From positions 1 to 18,567 of the forward strand of contig JAEZUC010000016.1 in assembly GCA_023443515.1 (NCBI GenBank): 18,567 nt of DNA, given 5' to 3'. The translations under genes and the position numbers were made by a program. This DNA comes from Bacillota bacterium. Its GTDB lineage: Bacteria > Bacillota > Clostridia > Acetivibrionales > DSM-1351. The notes beneath the pieces were generated by a model. The model had not been told where the DNA came from, ran no database searches, and saw only the letters and a list, made by a program, of their open reading frames with translations. The first letter of the stretch is position 1. Each line of letters begins with the position of its first letter. Positions 15,874 to 18,567 of this stretch are shown piece by piece.

Positions 15874-15882
15874 TGATAAAAT
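15874..15882 (+). promoter_or_regulatory. Candidate extended -10 promoter of the GT4-CsaB gene
   Basis: TGATAAAAT (15874-15882) is an extended -10 (TG-A-TAAAAT) about 45 bp before the start codon at 15927. No good -35 is seen. The core resembles the PBP promoter element TGATATAAT at 5014-5022. Confidence 0.45.
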
Positions 15883-15926
15883 AGTACATGTGTCATTTAC
15901 AAAAGATTTTTAAAGGAGAAATTTTA

Positions 15927-18164
15927 ATGAAGGTTTTGCACTTAATCGGCGGAGGGGATGTTGGAGGCGCTAAAGTACATGTCCTGTCACTAGTAAAGGA
16001 ACTGACTGCCCATATAGATGTTACTCTTCTTAGTCTCAGACCGGGAGCCTTTGCAGATGAAGCCCGTGCAATGGGAATAAACGTAAAAGTTATAAAGTCC
16101 TCTAATATAATTAAAGATATAAGCAATGCAATACAGTTTGTAAAAAAGAATAACTTTGATATAATTCATTCGCATGGAGCCAAGGCAAATATTTTTGCCT
16201 ACGCTATTAAAAAAGCCAACCGTATACCGGTAATAACAACAATGCACAGCGACTATAAACTTGATTATCTCCAAAGTCTGCCTAAAAGGCTTTCTATAGG
16301 ATTATTCAATTCATGGGTACTTCACAGTCTGGATTACTATATTGTTGTTACCTCTGCATTCAGAAAAATGCTTATAGAAAGAGGTTTTGACACAAATTCA
16401 ATATATACAATTCTTAACGGAATAGATTTTGATAAAAAACACAAAAACTATTCAAGGGAAGAATTTGCATTAAAATACAAACTTCAATTAAAGGAAAACG
16501 ACATACTTGTGGGACTAGCAGCAAGATTAACACCTGTCAAGGGCATAAGCACCCTTTTAGAAGCCGCCAAGCTTGTTGTCGAGAAAAATCCCAACGTAAA
16601 ATTCCTTATAGGCGGAGACGGAGAAGACCATAAATCCCTCAGTACACGCTGCCATCAGTTGGGGTTAGATAACAATGTATTTTTCCTGGGCTGGCTTAAT
16701 GACCCTTATGAACTATTTAGCGTTATTGACATCAGCGTTCTGACTTCTATTAGTGAAGGCTTTCCCTATTCCATCTTAGAGGGTGCCTTTTTTTCCAAGG
16801 CCACTGTCAGCAGCAGGGTCGGGGGAATTCCGGACCTTATAGATTCCTCGGTAAATGGTTACCTATTTGAGCCACTAGATTACAATACTCTTGCCGAATA
16901 TCTTTTAGAGCTTTCCCTTAATCACGAAAAGCGGAGAGAGTTCGGTAAAAGGATTTATGAAAAAGCCTACAAAAACTTCTCGCTGGAGGCTATGTGCAAA
17001 ACCCAGCTTGGAATATATGAGAATATACAAAGGGATGTTTCAAACAAAGCTAAAGGTAAAAAATATGATGTAATAGTATCGGGATACTATGGTTTTGGTA
17101 ACATCGGAGACGATGCAATGCTAAGATCAATTGTAGATAGCCTCAAAGAACATAAACCCGGCATATCCATACTTGCACTCTCCAGAAATCCTGTAGAGAC
17201 CGCCCGAAACTATGGTGTCAGCGCCATAAACAGAAAAAATATGTTCAAGGTCTATTCATCTATGAAGAAGGCCAAACTTTTTGTATACGGCGGAGGTAAT
17301 ATAATTCAGGATAGTACGAGTTCCCGCTCCCTTATGTTTTACCTCGGAACGGCATGGCTGGCGAAAAAGCTGAAGCTAAAAGTAATGTTCTATGCCAACG
17401 GAATCGGTCCCATAAATAAGTCGGGCAACGCCGAACATTCCCGTAAAATATTAAATATGGCTGATGTAATCACCGTAAGAGAGAGGTTTTCATACAACGA
17501 ACTTAAAAGAATGGGTATTACAGCTCCCAAAATTGCATTAACAGCCGATGCTGCCTTTGCTGTCAATATCAGTCCGGACGAACTAAATGACAGCCGTAAT
17601 TTTCCGGGATTGTCCCTTGATAAAAAATATGCGGGTTTCTCGGTACGAAGATGTCCCGGGTTTGAAGAACAGCAGCATGTTAAATATGAGCAGGCTATTG
17701 CAGAAGCCGCAGATTATGTTTTCAACAAATATGGCCTTGAACCCGTATTCATACCAATGGAATACAATGTTGACATATTTACAATTAAAAACATAATTTC
17801 AAAAATGAAAACTAAGAACTATATTATAAGCAATAACCACAATGTTCTGGAAACATTCTCTGTTATACATAAAATGGATATCATGGTATCCATGAGGCTT
17901 CATGCTTTAATTTTTGCAGCTTATCTAAAAGTCCCTTTTATCGGAATCAGTTATCAGCCAAAGGTTGATGGTTTTTTGGAGTATATTGAGCAACCTTCTG
18001 CGGGAAGCGTAAAGGAAATAAGCCTTGAACGCCTTCGCTCAAAAATAGATAATGTCATTAAGAATCGTGAACCGATTAAGGCAGTTTTGGAAGACTCCGT
18101 GGAGAACCTGATAAGCAAAGCTCGTGAGAACTCAAACTATGCAATAGAATTAATCTCTGAATAA
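15927..18164 (+). CDS. GT4 glycosyltransferase fused to CsaB-like polysaccharide pyruvyl transferase
   Basis: The 745-residue protein is two enzymes in one chain. Residues 1 to ~370 form a GT-B fold glycosyltransferase of family GT4: GGGDVGGAKVHV at the start (donor/acceptor loop), HSHGAKANIF, LTPVKGISTLLEA, and the EGFPYSILE motif (E277-x7-E285) that contacts the nucleotide sugar. From ~378 a pyruvyl transferase domain (PF04230) begins with GYYGFGNIGDDAML (386-399), continues with YGGGNIIQD, and ends with SMRLHALIFA (655-664, R657 and H659). CsaB proteins add ketal pyruvate to wall polysaccharide so that SLH-domain proteins can bind. AAAGGAG (15912-15918) lies 8 nt before ATG 15927; an ATG at 15888 lacks a site. 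The fusion suggests transfer and pyruvylation of the same sugar, which is inference. Confidence 0.88.
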   Translation: MKVLHLIGGGDVGGAKVHVLSLVKELTAHIDVTLLSLRPGAFADEARAMGINVKVIKSSNIIKDISNAIQFVKKNNFDIIHSHGAKANIFAYAIKKANRIPVITTMHSDYKLDYLQSLPKRLSIGLFNSWVLHSLDYYIVVTSAFRKMLIERGFDTNSIYTILNGIDFDKKHKNYSREEFALKYKLQLKENDILVGLAARLTPVKGISTLLEAAKLVVEKNPNVKFLIGGDGEDHKSLSTRCHQLGLDNNVFFLGWLNDPYELFSVIDISVLTSISEGFPYSILEGAFFSKATVSSRVGGIPDLIDSSVNGYLFEPLDYNTLAEYLLELSLNHEKRREFGKRIYEKAYKNFSLEAMCKTQLGIYENIQRDVSNKAKGKKYDVIVSGYYGFGNIGDDAMLRSIVDSLKEHKPGISILALSRNPVETARNYGVSAINRKNMFKVYSSMKKAKLFVYGGGNIIQDSTSSRSLMFYLGTAWLAKKLKLKVMFYANGIGPINKSGNAEHSRKILNMADVITVRERFSYNELKRMGITAPKIALTADAAFAVNISPDELNDSRNFPGLSLDKKYAGFSVRRCPGFEEQQHVKYEQAIAEAADYVFNKYGLEPVFIPMEYNVDIFTIKNIISKMKTKNYIISNNHNVLETFSVIHKMDIMVSMRLHALIFAAYLKVPFIGISYQPKVDGFLEYIEQPSAGSVKEISLERLRSKIDNVIKNREPIKAVLEDSVENLISKARENSNYAIELISE

Positions 18165-18173
18165 AAAGATATC

Positions 18174-18385
18174 GTATAAAATTATATCAATGATTGCTCC
18201 AAAGATATTTGCAAGAGTTTGTAGCGGCTCAACTTTGGATATTTTACCGTCGCTCACATTCATCGTCCATGATTCATTGTGTCGCTAAAACCTACATCGT
18301 GATAGGTTTTCCGGTAAAATATCCGTATTCGCCGACAAACAACTGCAAATATCTTTAACTAAGCTTCCATTGATATAATTTATAC
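18174..18385. repeat. ~212-bp imperfect palindromic element (MITE-like)
   Basis: The element folds on itself almost end to end. Outer arms: GTATAAAATTATATCAATG (18174-18192) with CATTGATATAATTTATAC (18368-18385), one base inserted. Then AAAGATATTTGCA (18201-18213) with 18344-18356; GTTTGT (18217-18222) with 18335-18340; CGGC (18225-18228) with 18331-18334; GGATATTTTACCG (18237-18249) with 18312-18324; and an inner hairpin AAAACCTA/TAGGTTTT (18287-18294, 18303-18310, 8-nt loop). About 62 base pairs in all, with internal loops between. It lies 9 bp after the GT4-CsaB stop and before the convergent gene. No ORF or clear target-site duplication is visible. It could be a miniature transposable element or a structured 3' RNA. 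Confidence 0.7.
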
Positions 18386-18436
18386 TCTAAGTACTGGTTA
18401 AGAAAGATAAAAATTAATTCTCCACAAACCCGTTTT

Positions 18437-18567
18437 TTATGCTTCCAGCTGCTCCGTAACCTCCGACCAAACCTCATACAGTTCCTCAAGCTTACGCTGT
18501 GCCTGTTGCTGTTCCTCGCTTAATTCTATAAGCTTCTGATGGTCGGTAGCAGACCTGACCATTTCTT
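18437..18567 (-). CDS. C-terminal end of a likely ABC-F ATPase, cut by window edge
   Basis: On the minus strand a frame enters from the right edge and ends at TAA (18439-18437), giving 42 visible residues (EMVRSATDHQKLIELSEEQQ, then QAQRKLEELYEVWSEVTEQ, then LEA). The charged, helical sequence with a final LEELYEVWSEVTEQLE closely resembles the end of the C-terminal coiled coil of ABC-F proteins (Uup/YdiF type), which act on ribosomes and are soluble ATPases. No ATPase motif is in view, so the family call rests on this tail alone. It is convergent with the GT4-CsaB gene. No clear terminator is seen after its stop. Confidence 0.6.
   Translation of the reverse strand, partial: EMVRSATDHQKLIELSEEQQQAQRKLEELYEVWSEVTEQLEA

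Overview
The window looks like chromosomal DNA of an AT-rich, spore-forming, anaerobic Gram-positive bacterium of the class Clostridia. The signs are strong AGGAGG-type ribosome binding sites, a GerW/YtfJ sporulation gene, the NADH-sensing repressor Rex, a class A penicillin-binding protein and a CsaB-type pyruvyl transferase. The gene content and codon style resemble the mesophilic cellulolytic Ruminiclostridium group, but that placement is inference. I see no prophage, CRISPR array, rRNA, tRNA or transposase gene. This is mostly housekeeping and cell-envelope DNA.

Layout: 1-1291 (+) holds the end of a DUF2953 (YtfI-like) gene, gerW/ytfJ and a small four-helix membrane protein. 1470-3755 (-) is a methyl-accepting chemotaxis protein. 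3975-4823 (+) is a membrane-anchored M23 peptidase and 5059-7638 (+) a class A PBP. A bidirectional terminator separates the PBP from a minus-strand run, read right to left: an unannotated 28-residue small ORF (12581-12495), a variant EF-G paralogue (12470-10386), an aldose-epimerase-like protein, a PAP2-type membrane phosphatase and proB. On the plus strand, aroF (type I-beta DAHP synthase) and tyrA (prephenate dehydrogenase with an ACT domain) overlap and form a tyrosine-branch operon. A second bidirectional terminator separates tyrA from rex (-). Divergent from rex is a 745-residue fusion of a GT4 glycosyltransferase to a CsaB-like pyruvyl transferase. The right edge holds a roughly 212-bp imperfect palindrome and the last 42 codons of a minus-strand gene that looks like an ABC-F ATPase.

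How the genes fit together: the M23 peptidase, PBP, PAP2 phosphatase and GT4-CsaB fusion all point to envelope work (peptidoglycan synthesis and trimming, possible lipid-carrier recycling, wall-polymer pyruvylation). AroF and TyrA form one pathway unit. Rex is a redox regulator with what looks like its own operator over its -35 box.

The most interesting signals outside ordinary genes are the palindromic element at 18174-18385, the 28-codon ORF before the EF-G paralogue, the layered repeats in the aroF leader, the 8-bp dyad around the PBP -10 box, and the candidate Rex self-operator. I found no clear multi-gene novel system.
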